From: Corynebacterium halotolerans
GTDB taxonomy: Bacteria > Actinomycetota > Actinomycetes > Mycobacteriales > Mycobacteriaceae
Reading direction: 5' to 3'
Length of the DNA: 64,000 nucleotides
Assembly (NCBI RefSeq): GCF_001056295.1
Contig: NZ_JVMD01000006.1
Coordinates: 62,232 to 126,231, forward strand
The position numbers were made by a program, and so were the translations under genes. Numbering within the stretch: position 1 is the stretch's first letter; every line of letters begins with the position of its first letter. The notes under the pieces are model-generated. The model had not been told where the DNA came from, did no database searches, and saw only the letters and a list, made by a program, of their open reading frames with translations. This document shows, one piece after another, positions 35,553 to 45,167 of the stretch.

Positions 35553-37734
35553 ACGTCCATCGCCGGCCCGTGAGCCGTCGGCAAGCTCAATCGCCCCCGA
35601 GCGGCACAACCCCTACGGTCCCGCATCGCAAGCCGGGCCGCCGGAATCGCCGCCGGTGAACCTGCCGGTGTTCCTGGTTTCCGGTGCCGGCATCATCGCG
35701 ATCGCGTTGTGGGCGATTTTCGCGCGCGAGAACGCCGCGAACACCCTGGCCGCGATCGTCTCCGCCGTGTCGGAGAATCTCGGCTGGTTCTACGTGGTCA
35801 CCGCCACCGTCGCGGTGCTGTTCATGATCTGGATCGCCGTGTCGAAGGCGGGCCACGTCAAGCTCGGCCCGGACCACGCGAAACCGCAGTACAACCTGTT
35901 TTCGTGGGCGTCGATGCTCTTCGCCGCCGGCATCGGCGTCGACTTGCTGTTCTTCTCGGTCGCGGAGCCGGTCGCCCAGTTCTACGGCCCGCCGGCCGGC
36001 GACCCGGAGACCATCGAGGCCGCCCGCCAGGCCGTCGTGTTCACCCTGTTCCACTACGGCATCACGGGGTGGGCGCTGTATGCGCTGATGGGCATGGCGT
36101 TCGGCTACTTCGCCTACCGCCTGAACATGCCGCTGACCATCAGGTCCGCGCTGTACCCGATCATCGGCAAGCGCATCCACGGGGCGGCGGGCGATGCCGT
36201 CGAGATCGCCGCGATGCTGGGCACCGTCTTCGGCGTGGCCACGTCGCTGGGCATCGGCGTCGTGCAGCTGAACTACGGGCTGAAGGTCCTGTTCGACCTG
36301 CCCGAGAACATCCCGATGCAGATCGCGCTGATCGTCGTCGCCGTGTTCGTGGCCACGATTTCGGCGGTGTCGGGCGTGGACAAGGGCATCCGCCGCCTGT
36401 CGGAGTTCAACGTCGGCCTGGCCATCGGCCTGATGCTGTACATCCTGGTCACCGGCCGCACCGCGTTCCTGTTCGATGCGCTGGTCATGAACATCGGCGA
36501 GTACGTGTCCAAGTTCCCGTCCATGACCATGGATACCTACGCGTTCTCCGACGCGCAGGAGTGGATGAACTCGTGGACCCTGTTCTTCTGGGCCTGGTGG
36601 GTCGCGTGGGCGCCGTTCGTCGGCTTGTTCCTGGCGCGCATTTCGCGCGGCCGCAGCCTGCGGCAGTTCATCGTGGGCACGCTGACCATCCCGTTCGTCT
36701 TCGTGCTGCTGTGGGTGTCCGTGTTCGGCAACTCCGCCCTGGATCTGGTCCTCGGCGGCGACGATGAGTTCGGGAAGATGGCCGTCGACATGCCGGAGCG
36801 CGCGTTCTACCTGCTGCTCGAGCAGTACCCCGCGGGCATGGTGGTCGCGGGCGTCGCGTCGCTGATCGGCCTGTTGCTGTACATCACCTCGGCGGACTCC
36901 GCCGCGCTGGTGATGAGCAACTTCACCTCGAAGATCACCGACACCCGCCAGGACGGGTCGGCGTGGTCGCGCATCTTCTGGGCGGTGGTGGTCGGCGTGC
37001 TGACCATCGCCATGCTCTTCGTCGGCGGCATCCCGACGCTGCAGTCGGCGACGATCGTCATGGGCCTGCCGTTCGCGGTGGTCATCTACCTGATCATGTA
37101 CGGCCTGTTCAAGTCCCTGCGCCTGGAGATGTTGCAGAAGGACTCCGCGACGCGGACCATCCGCGGCGCCATCTCGGGCCGGGCCGACGGCGCGGGCGGC
37201 AACTGGCGTCAGCGCCTGACGCGCGCCATGACGTTCCCCGGCAAGCGCCAGACCCGCCGCCACGTCGACGAGGTCGTCGCCCCGGCGCTGACGGAGGTCG
37301 CGCAGGCCATCCGCGAGCGCGGCGCCGACGTCACCCTCACCCGCAGCGTCGTCGAGGACATCGGCATCGACCAACTGGATCTGCTCGTCCGCTTCGGCGA
37401 CGAGCGTGATTTCCGCTACCAGGTCTATCCCACGGAGCACCCGACGCCGTCGTTCGCCGGCCGCATTCACCTGGACCGGGACGCCGACGTGACGTACCAC
37501 CGCCTCGAGGTGTTCACGCTGACGGGGTCGCTGGGTTACGACGTTTACGGGTACACAGGGACGCAGATCATCGAAGACGTCCTGGATCTGTACGAGCGGC
37601 ATCTGGAGTTCCTGCACATGCAGGCCGATCTTCCCGGCAACTCGGACATGTCCGACTCCGCGGACCCCGTCCGCGAGTGGACCGACGACTACGTCACCGA
37701 CACGACCAACGCCAACGCGAAGGAGAACCGATGA
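35545..37734 (+). CDS. betT: BCCT-family choline/betaine transporter
   Basis: This secondary transporter imports choline or betaine, coupled to Na+ or H+. The 729-residue protein has a hydrophilic N-tail of about 40 residues, twelve hydrophobic segments (about 45-530) with the GMAFGYFAYR and Trp-rich WTLFFWAWWVAWAPFVGLF motifs of BCCT carriers, and a long C-terminal cytoplasmic domain of about 170 residues (about 560-729) of the BetT type that senses osmotic change. GAGGGA lies 8 bases before ATG 35545. The stop overlaps the betB start as ATGA, so transport and oxidation are coupled. Choline is the likely substrate given betA and betB. Confidence 0.92.
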   Translation: MNERPSPAREPSASSIAPERHNPYGPASQAGPPESPPVNLPVFLVSGAGIIAIALWAIFARENAANTLAAIVSAVSENLGWFYVVTATVAVLFMIWIAVSKAGHVKLGPDHAKPQYNLFSWASMLFAAGIGVDLLFFSVAEPVAQFYGPPAGDPETIEAARQAVVFTLFHYGITGWALYALMGMAFGYFAYRLNMPLTIRSALYPIIGKRIHGAAGDAVEIAAMLGTVFGVATSLGIGVVQLNYGLKVLFDLPENIPMQIALIVVAVFVATISAVSGVDKGIRRLSEFNVGLAIGLMLYILVTGRTAFLFDALVMNIGEYVSKFPSMTMDTYAFSDAQEWMNSWTLFFWAWWVAWAPFVGLFLARISRGRSLRQFIVGTLTIPFVFVLLWVSVFGNSALDLVLGGDDEFGKMAVDMPERAFYLLLEQYPAGMVVAGVASLIGLLLYITSADSAALVMSNFTSKITDTRQDGSAWSRIFWAVVVGVLTIAMLFVGGIPTLQSATIVMGLPFAVVIYLIMYGLFKSLRLEMLQKDSATRTIRGAISGRADGAGGNWRQRLTRAMTFPGKRQTRRHVDEVVAPALTEVAQAIRERGADVTLTRSVVEDIGIDQLDLLVRFGDERDFRYQVYPTEHPTPSFAGRIHLDRDADVTYHRLEVFTLTGSLGYDVYGYTGTQIIEDVLDLYERHLEFLHMQADLPGNSDMSDSADPVREWTDDYVTDTTNANAKENR

Positions 37735-39377
37735 GCGACGCAAACACCGAAACCGACGCGAACACGGCCGAGACCGGCACCACCCCCGCCAACGCCGGCA
37801 CCTCCGGCAGCTCCGCCCCCACCGCCGACGCCGGCGCTTCCAGCACCTCCGCCAACCCCGCAGGCGCCGCCGCCCCCGCAACGCTGTACATCGACGGCAC
37901 CTGGGGCCCCGCGGCGTCGGGTGAGACCCGCACCATCACGTGCCCGGCGGACGGAAACCGCGTGGCCGACGTGTCGGAGGCCGCGGGCGCCGACACCGAG
38001 CGCGCGATCGCGGCCGCCCGCGCGGCTTTCGACGCCGATGGCGAGGATTCCTGGTCGGCGTGGACGGCCTTCGATCGCGGGGAGCTGTTGCTGAAGGTCG
38101 CGGATGGCATCCAGAAGCGCCGCGATGAGTTCGCGCGCGCCGAGTCCCTGGACACGGGCAAGCGCCTGCCGGAGTCCGAGGCGGACATGGACGACATCAT
38201 CGCCTGCTTCAAGTATTTCGGGAAGCTCGCCGGGTTGGATGCGGGCCGCGTCGTCGATGCCGGCGATCCGACGGTTGCGTCGCGCGTGGTGCGTGAGCCG
38301 GTGGGCGTATGCGGCCTGATCACGCCGTGGAATTACCCGTTGCTGCAGGTCGCGTGGAAGGTCGCGCCGTGCCTGGGTGCGGGCAACACGTTCGTGCTCA
38401 AGCCGGCGGAGCTGACGCCGCACACGTCGATCCTCCTGCTGGAGCTTCTCGACGATCTCGGCCTGCCCAAGGGCGTCGCCAACCTGGTGACCGGCGCGGG
38501 CGCCGAGGCGGGTGCCCCGCTGTCGTCGGATCCGCGTGTGGACATGGTGTCCTTCACGGGTGGTCTGGTCACGGGCCGGGTGATCGCGGCGGAGGCGTCG
38601 AAGACGGTGAAGAAGATCGCGCTGGAGCTCGGCGGCAAGAACCCGAACGTCATTTTCGCGGACGCCGATTACGAGGCCGCGCTGGACAACGCCCTCAACG
38701 GCGCGTTCGTCCATTCCGGGCAGGTTTGTTCGGCGGGCGCGCGCATCATCGTGGAGGAGTCGATCGCGGAGAAGTTCGTCGACGATCTCACCGAGCGCGC
38801 GCGGCACATCGCCTTGGGCGGCCCGTTCGACGAGAAGGCTGAGACCGGCGCCCTCATTTCGGAGCAGCATCGCGAGAAGGTCGCCGCGTACGTCGACCGC
38901 GCCCGTGAGCAGGGCGCGCGCGTGCGTTGCGGTGGGGCGGTCGCGACGGGTCCGTCGGCGGACGGGTCGGCGAAGCTTGACGACGGCTGGTTCTACGAGC
39001 CCACCGTCATCGACCGTTGCACCCGGGAGATGGATTGCGTGCACGATGAGGCTTTCGGGCCGGTCGTCACGGTGGAGACTTTCTCCTCGGAAGCCGAGGC
39101 CATCGAGATCGCCAACGACACGATCTACGGCCTGGCGGGCGCGGTGTGGACCACGGATGCGTCGCGTGCGGAGTGCGTGGCCCGGAAGCTGCGCCACGGC
39201 ACGATCTGGATCAATGATTTCCACCCGTACCTGCCGCAGGCGGAGTGGGGTGGCATGGGCCAGTCCGGTTTCGGCCGGGAGCTGGGCGAGACGGGCTTCG
39301 AGGAGTACACGGAGCAGAAGCACATCTACCAGAACACCGCTCCGGCGGTGACGGGCTGGTTCGAGGACCGCCGCTAG
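37731..39377 (+). CDS. betB: betaine aldehyde dehydrogenase
   Basis: This enzyme oxidises betaine aldehyde to glycine betaine with NAD+. The 548-residue protein is of the ALDH superfamily: TPWNYPLLQ (about 193), catalytic glutamate in LELGGKNPN (about 300), catalytic Cys in HSGQVCSAG (about 331), and EAFGPVVTV (about 440). It has an unusual N-terminal extension of about 45 residues rich in Ala, Thr, Ser and Asn before the domain begins at ATLYIDGTW. A short insertion (GPSADGSAKLDDG) near 410 carries GTCGTCAAGC (38975-38984, minus strand), read K-L-D-D. It is last in the betT-betB unit. Confidence 0.92.
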   Translation: MSDANTETDANTAETGTTPANAGTSGSSAPTADAGASSTSANPAGAAAPATLYIDGTWGPAASGETRTITCPADGNRVADVSEAAGADTERAIAAARAAFDADGEDSWSAWTAFDRGELLLKVADGIQKRRDEFARAESLDTGKRLPESEADMDDIIACFKYFGKLAGLDAGRVVDAGDPTVASRVVREPVGVCGLITPWNYPLLQVAWKVAPCLGAGNTFVLKPAELTPHTSILLLELLDDLGLPKGVANLVTGAGAEAGAPLSSDPRVDMVSFTGGLVTGRVIAAEASKTVKKIALELGGKNPNVIFADADYEAALDNALNGAFVHSGQVCSAGARIIVEESIAEKFVDDLTERARHIALGGPFDEKAETGALISEQHREKVAAYVDRAREQGARVRCGGAVATGPSADGSAKLDDGWFYEPTVIDRCTREMDCVHDEAFGPVVTVETFSSEAEAIEIANDTIYGLAGAVWTTDASRAECVARKLRHGTIWINDFHPYLPQAEWGGMGQSGFGRELGETGFEEYTEQKHIYQNTAPAVTGWFEDRR

Positions 39378-39431
39378 TCCGTCGCGCACGGTTCTGGGCG
39401 CATCCGGCCCCGGAGGCCCCGGGGCCGCCGC

Positions 39432-39755
39432 CTACAGCGCGCGTCGCATTGCGATGCGCGGTTCGGCGTCCGGCCCCGCCGCGGTTTCCCGGGCTCGGGT
39501 CGCCGCGAGGGGGCCGGAAAGGGCTCCCTCGTCGAGTTCCTCGAAACCCAACCTGCGGTACAGCGGCCCGTTCCAGGGCACGTCCGCGAAGGTCGTCAGC
39601 GTCAGCGCGGTCTTCCCCCGCCGCCGCGCGATGTCCGCGGCGGCCTCGAGAACGCGAATCGCCCCGGCATCCTTGCGGATGGCGGGGCGGGTGCGCGGGT
39701 GGGCGGTCATCTTTCGGATGATGCCCGATTCACGGTGCGCGCGGGCCGTCGTCAA
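39432..39755 (-). pseudogene. remnant of a GNAT acetyltransferase (C-terminal half)
   Basis: The translation contains RVLEAAADIARRRGKTALTLTTFADVPWNGPLYRRLGFEELDE, which resembles the last third of GNAT acetyltransferases of the type with an ALTLTTFADVPWN motif, and ends with IAMRRAL. The N-terminal half of the fold, including the acetyl-CoA loop R-x-x-G-x-G/A, is missing, and the sequence before about 39690 looks unrelated. It is most simply a truncated gene. The region borders a copy of GTCGTCAAGC (39748-39757). Confidence 0.5.
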
Positions 39756-39772
39756 GCCCGTGCCGTGCGGTG

Positions 39773-40591
39773 CTACGCGCGGCCGAGGTGGTCGCCGACC
39801 ACCGACAGACCGTGGGTGGTCATGTGGAGGAACAGGTTGTAGTTGCCGATCTTGTCGTCGACGATGCCCACGACCCAGTTCTCGCGGTCGCAGGTGCCGT
39901 GGCCGGCGGTGACGTCCTTGAGGTTGATGAAGCGCCCGCCGGCGTCGGCGGCACCCTGCTGCAGGCCCGCGTCGAGGCCGGCCTCGATCTCGGAGAGGTT
40001 GACGGCCGGGGTCGGGATGCCGACGCCGCCGGTGTTGACCAGGCAGACCTCGCCGTTCGGGCCGGAGATGGTCGGGTAGCCGGCGACCTTGACCTGGGCG
40101 CCCGGGGCGATCTCCTTGGCGCGGTTGACGGCGTCGCGGACGGCGGCGCGGAGGTTTTCCTGGATCTGCGGCATGGGCATGCGCTCGTTCAGGATGTACG
40201 GGTAGGTGTCGTTGGCGCCGGCCAGGATGACGACCTGCTTGGTGCCGGCGTCGAGCGCGCCGGTCTCGGCGGCGCGGTTGATCTGGTCGATGATGCGCAT
40301 GCCGCCGGTGCGGAAGGAGGCGCCGGCGCAGGTGTAGTCGGCGACGTTGCCGCCGTTGTGGTTGCCCACGGCCTCGGTGAACGTCCGGTCGGTGCCGCAG
40401 TTCAGGTCGTTGACGCGGGCGCCCGGGACGGGGATGTTGGCCTTGCCCTGGAGGTAGTCGCCGACGGTCGGGTTGGCCGGCAGGGAGTCGCCGAAGACGA
40501 CGGTGTTGCCGGGCGCGGCCTGGGCCGCGGGGATGGCGATGGCGGCGACGGCGGTCGCGGCGAGAGTGGCCAGAACGGTACGGATTCGCAT
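39773..40591 (-). CDS. secreted SGNH/GDSL-type hydrolase
   Basis: The 272-residue exported esterase or lipase-like protein has a signal peptide (about residues 1-25, cut after AQA), the block I FGDSLPAN (Ser near 35), a GAND block III at about 124, and a C-terminal THGLS histidine. Six cysteines could form disulfides (NCGTD, YTCAG, EVCLV, GTCDR), typical of secreted actinobacterial SGNH enzymes. ATG 40591 is chosen because the signal peptide starts there. Substrate is unknown. Monocistronic, leftward. Confidence 0.82.
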   Translation of the reverse strand: MRIRTVLATLAATAVAAIAIPAAQAAPGNTVVFGDSLPANPTVGDYLQGKANIPVPGARVNDLNCGTDRTFTEAVGNHNGGNVADYTCAGASFRTGGMRIIDQINRAAETGALDAGTKQVVILAGANDTYPYILNERMPMPQIQENLRAAVRDAVNRAKEIAPGAQVKVAGYPTISGPNGEVCLVNTGGVGIPTPAVNLSEIEAGLDAGLQQGAADAGGRFINLKDVTAGHGTCDRENWVVGIVDDKIGNYNLFLHMTTHGLSVVGDHLGRA

Positions 40592-40825
40592 TGAGCTGCC
40601 TTCGTGGTGACGACGGTGGGCCGGGGTCATTCCGGCATCGATAACAACGTGCACAGCCTAATCGTTGCCGTGCCGTTATAAAAGTCGAGCGGGCGAAATG
40701 CCCACCCGCTTTTCGCTTTACGACGGGGTGGAACGTGTTGGGGCGGGGTGCCGGGGGTGTCGTGGAGCGTGTTCGGCGCGTGCCGTCGGCGGCACGTGCC
40801 CGAGGCGTATTCGGTTGTGGTGGCC

Positions 40826-40856
40826 GGCTCGCGATCGCGAGCCATGTGTCACATGG
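40826..40856. repeat. two adjoining palindromes
   Basis: GGCTCGCGATCGCGAGCC (40826-40843) is a perfect 18-bp palindrome. It overlaps the 15-bp dyad CCATGTG-T-CACATGG (40842-40856). CATGTG recurs at about 40859 and 40892 flanking a CTCAT/ATGAG dyad. Confidence 0.8.
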
Positions 40857-40941
40857 GGCATGTGCGACTCATGGGCCGTATGAGCCGCATGTGGCACACG
40901 TGGCGAGTTTACCCGGGAGCAAAGCGCCCGGCCATGGGCAT

Positions 40942-41040
40942 CGGAAAGAAAGGGGGAAGGCGAAGAAGGGGTGGGGAAGGAGGGGATGGCGAAGAAGGGG
41001 GATGGGAAGAAGAGGGATGGGCAAGAAGGGGGATGCGAGG
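40942..41040 (+). repeat. purine-rich tract of GAAGAAGGGGGATGGG-like units
   Basis: Almost 100 bases of A and G on the plus strand consist of degenerate repeats around GCGAAGAAGGGG and GATGGGAAGAAG. Such polypurine runs can form triplex structures. No coding function is apparent. Confidence 0.8.
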
Positions 41041-41163
41041 TTCGGCGATCGGGAGACTTGGTGAAGTGGCCCGCCTCCAGGTTTTCGCGTGACCCCGGCG
41101 GCGGTGCGGCCTGCGGACGTTGGCGGGGCCGGCAGCGTGGATGCCCGGGCCCACGCGAAGAAA

Positions 41164-41194
41164 CCGGCCACCCGCGGAAGCTGCGGGTGGCCGG
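41164..41194 (-). terminator. intrinsic terminator of the fadA-fadB unit
   Basis: Perfect 12-base arms CCGGCCACCCGC (41164-41175) and GCGGGTGGCCGG (41183-41194) surround a 7-base loop. Read on the minus strand the stem is followed by TTTCTT. It lies about 100 bases past the fadB stop. Confidence 0.75.
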
Positions 41195-41294
41195 AATCAG
41201 CGGCGCCGGGAAGCCGGGCCGGGTGACCGAGCAGTGCTGCCGGGGCCCGGTGGCCGGTGCCGGGTAGCGGGGTCGGCGAACCTGTCCGGGGAAC

Positions 41295-43499
41295 CTACCC
41301 CTTCAGCGACGCCGGCGGGGTGAAGCGTTCGCCGTACTTCGCCGCGAGCTCCTCGGCGCGGGCGACGAAGCCCTCGACGCCGCGCTGGGCGGAGCCGTCG
41401 GCGCCGGTGCCGTCGTAGTTCTTGATGAACTGGCGGGTGCCGCCGGTCCACGCCGGGTAGCCGATGCCGAAGATCGAACCGATGTTGGCGTCGGCGTCGT
41501 GGAGCACCACGCCCTCGTCGATGCACTTCTGGGTCTCGACGGCCTCGATGAACAGCATGCGGTCGATGAGGTCCTGCAGGACGACGTCGTCGGAGTCGAT
41601 GGAGCCGGCGCCGAGCTCGGTGCGCAGGCCCGGCCACAGCCCCTGGCGGCGGCCGTTCTCGTACTCGTAGAAGCCGCGGCCCTCGAGCTTGCCCGGGCGG
41701 TCGAAGTCCTCGAGCATGCGGTTGACCAGCGTGGACACGCCGCCGTCGTCGATGGACTCGCCGCGGTCGCGGGCGGCGGTCTCGTTTTCCTCGCTGATCT
41801 TCTTCATCAGCTTCAGGTTCAGTTCGTCGGCAAGCTGCAGCTGCGCGGCCGGGTACCCGGCCTGGCGCGCGGCGGCCTCCACGGTGGCGGGCTCGTAACC
41901 CTCGGCGACCATGCGGATCGCCTCGTTGATGACGGTGCCGATGACGCGCGACGTGTAGAAGCCGCGGGAGTCGGTGACCACGATCGGGATCTTGCGGATC
42001 TGCACCGCGAAGTCCAGCGCCGCGGCGAGGGTCTTCGGGTCGGTCTCGTCGCCGGAGATGATCTCCAGCAGCTGCATCTTGTCCACGGGGGAGAAGAAGT
42101 GCAGGCCGATGAAGTCGCCCGTGCGCTCGACGTGCGACGCCAGCTCGGTGATCGGCAGGGTGGAGGTGTTGGAGCCCAGGATCGCCGTCTTCGGCACCGC
42201 GGCCTCGATCTCGGCGTGGACCTTGTGCTTCAGGTCGGTGTTCTCGAAGACCGCCTCGATGACCAGGTCGACGTCGGACAGGTCGTCGTAGGACTCGGTC
42301 GGGGTGATGCGGTCCAGGAGCGCCTTCGACTTCTCCTCGGTGGTGCGGCCGCGCTCGAGGGCCTTGGCCTCCAGCTTCTCGGAGTAGCCCTTGCCGCGCT
42401 CGGCGTTCTCCAGCGAGATGTCCTTGAGTACGACGTCCATGCCGGCCTTGGCGCAGACGTACGCGATGCCCGCGCCCATCATGCCGGCGCCGACGACGGC
42501 GACCTTCTTGAACTCGGTCTTCGGGTACGGCGTGCCGTCCTCCTGCAGCGGGCGGGAGCCGCCGCCGTTGCAGTGGTTCAGGTCGAAGAAGAACGCCTGC
42601 ATCATGTTCTTCGACTGCGAGCCGGTGACCAGCTCGGTGAAGTAGCGGGACTCGATGGTCAGCGCGGTGTCGAAGTCGACCTGCGCGCCCTCGATGGCGG
42701 CCTGCATGGCGCGGCGCGGGGCCTTCATGGGGTTGCCCTTGAGCTGCTTGGTCAGGTTCGCGGGGAACGAGGGCAGGTTCGCGGCGAAGCGGGGGTTCTT
42801 CGGGTCGCCGCCCGGGATCTTGAATCCCTTGACGTCCCAGGGCTGCTCGGCGGTGGCGTCGTCGGAGAGCAGCCAGGCGCGGGCGCGGTCGAGGAGCTCC
42901 GCCGGGTCGGCGACCTCGTCGACGAGGCCCACCTTGAGGGCCTTGTCCGGGGACATCTGCGCGCCGGTGAGGATGACCTTCATGAGGGCGTCCTGGATGC
43001 CGATCATGCGCACCACGCGGGTGATGCCGCCGGCGCCGGGCAGCAGGCCGAGGGTGACCTCGGGCAGGCCGATCTTCGAGCCGCGGGCGTCGGCGGCGAT
43101 GCGGTGGTTGGCGGCCAGCGCGACCTCGAGGCCGCCGCCCAGCGCCGCGCCGTTGATGGCGGCGACGACGGGCACGGGCAGCTTCTCGATGCGGCGCAGC
43201 GACTCCTTCATGTCCTGCACCATGTCGAACATCGACTGGGCGTCTTCCGGGCCGACCTGCGACATCTGCTTGATGTCGCCGCCGGCGAAGAAGGTCTTCT
43301 TGGCCGAGGTGAGGATGATGCCCTTGATCCCCGCCGCCTCCGGGCCGTCGGCGAGCTCCTGCTCGAGCTTCGCGGCGGTCGCGCGGAGGTCGTCCTGGAA
43401 GGTCTGGTTCATCGTGTTGACGGGCGCGTTCGGGTCGTCCATCGTCAGCGTGACGATGCCGTCGTCGGCGCGGTCCCATCGGAACATGTTGTCGGTCAT
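41295..43499 (-). CDS. fadB: fatty acid oxidation complex alpha subunit (enoyl-CoA hydratase / 3-hydroxyacyl-CoA dehydrogenase)
   Basis: The bifunctional 734-residue protein carries out steps two and three of beta-oxidation. The N-terminal crotonase domain (about 1-200) has FFAGGDIKQMSQ and the oxyanion helix AALGGGLEVALAANHRIAA. The NAD domain starts at VAVVGAGMMGAGIAYV (about 335), and the HAD signature LHFFSPVDKMQLLEII is at about 480. C-terminal HAD helices end the protein. GGGAGATCACC precedes ATG 43499. It lies 106 bases downstream of fadA on the same strand and forms an operon with it. Confidence 0.94.
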   Translation of the reverse strand: MTDNMFRWDRADDGIVTLTMDDPNAPVNTMNQTFQDDLRATAAKLEQELADGPEAAGIKGIILTSAKKTFFAGGDIKQMSQVGPEDAQSMFDMVQDMKESLRRIEKLPVPVVAAINGAALGGGLEVALAANHRIAADARGSKIGLPEVTLGLLPGAGGITRVVRMIGIQDALMKVILTGAQMSPDKALKVGLVDEVADPAELLDRARAWLLSDDATAEQPWDVKGFKIPGGDPKNPRFAANLPSFPANLTKQLKGNPMKAPRRAMQAAIEGAQVDFDTALTIESRYFTELVTGSQSKNMMQAFFFDLNHCNGGGSRPLQEDGTPYPKTEFKKVAVVGAGMMGAGIAYVCAKAGMDVVLKDISLENAERGKGYSEKLEAKALERGRTTEEKSKALLDRITPTESYDDLSDVDLVIEAVFENTDLKHKVHAEIEAAVPKTAILGSNTSTLPITELASHVERTGDFIGLHFFSPVDKMQLLEIISGDETDPKTLAAALDFAVQIRKIPIVVTDSRGFYTSRVIGTVINEAIRMVAEGYEPATVEAAARQAGYPAAQLQLADELNLKLMKKISEENETAARDRGESIDDGGVSTLVNRMLEDFDRPGKLEGRGFYEYENGRRQGLWPGLRTELGAGSIDSDDVVLQDLIDRMLFIEAVETQKCIDEGVVLHDADANIGSIFGIGYPAWTGGTRQFIKNYDGTGADGSAQRGVEGFVARAEELAAKYGERFTPPASLKG

Positions 43500-43605
43500 G
43501 TGGTGATCTCCCTTAATCCCTGTGTTCTGCGTTGTGTTCCGGGGTGGTGTGCGGGGTGTTCCCCGGGGCGGTGCCCCGGCCCCGATCCGGTTGGCGAGAT
43601 CCGGC

Positions 43606-44841
<1,236 letters not shown>

Positions 44842-45167
44842 GGTGTGTCGTGTCCTCACATGTAGGCGAAGAGTGTCTCACGTCACTATAACGACATATC
44901 TGAAAAGCGCTACGCCGCAGACCAATTAACCGTGATTAACGGTGTTCCGGGTGCCCCCGAAAGGGCTCGCGGCAACCCTGAGCACGGTTTTCGCGTGTCG
45001 CCGGCGGTCGCCGGTTTCGTTTGCGCATCGCCGTTAACCGTGCCGCACGGTCAGATGTTGCCGACCAGCCCTGCCATGACCCGGACCGCGTGCGCGGTCA
45101 CCCGGGGCGGGCAACCATGGGCCCCGGCGGCGCAGACCCGCCGGCGCAGTCCCGACCCCGCCCCCAC
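44842..45167. other. 326-base region upstream of fadA and downstream of mtrP
   Basis: It carries the fadA promoter (44885-44890) and a 15-bp palindrome ACCGT-GATTA-ACGGT at 44929-44943, further upstream of that promoter, which may be an operator. The rest, toward the mtrP stop, is GC-rich with no supported gene. Confidence 0.6.
44885..44890 (-). promoter_or_regulatory. -10 element of fadA-fadB
   Basis: On the minus strand TATAGT, the best -10 in the window, follows TTTTCA at about the right distance. The transcript would start near 44878, giving a leader of about 37 bases. Confidence 0.6.

Larger units (their letters stand above)
40592..41294. other. 703-base intergenic region rich in palindromes and purine tracts
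   Basis: No gene is supported between the SGNH gene start and the fadB stop. It carries a GTCGTAAAGC variant (40715-40724, minus), a perfect 18-bp palindrome (40826-40843), a CCATGTG-T-CACATGG dyad (40842-40856) with further CATGTG repeats to about 40900, a purine tract (40942-41040) and the fadB terminator (41164-41194). Confidence 0.75.
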
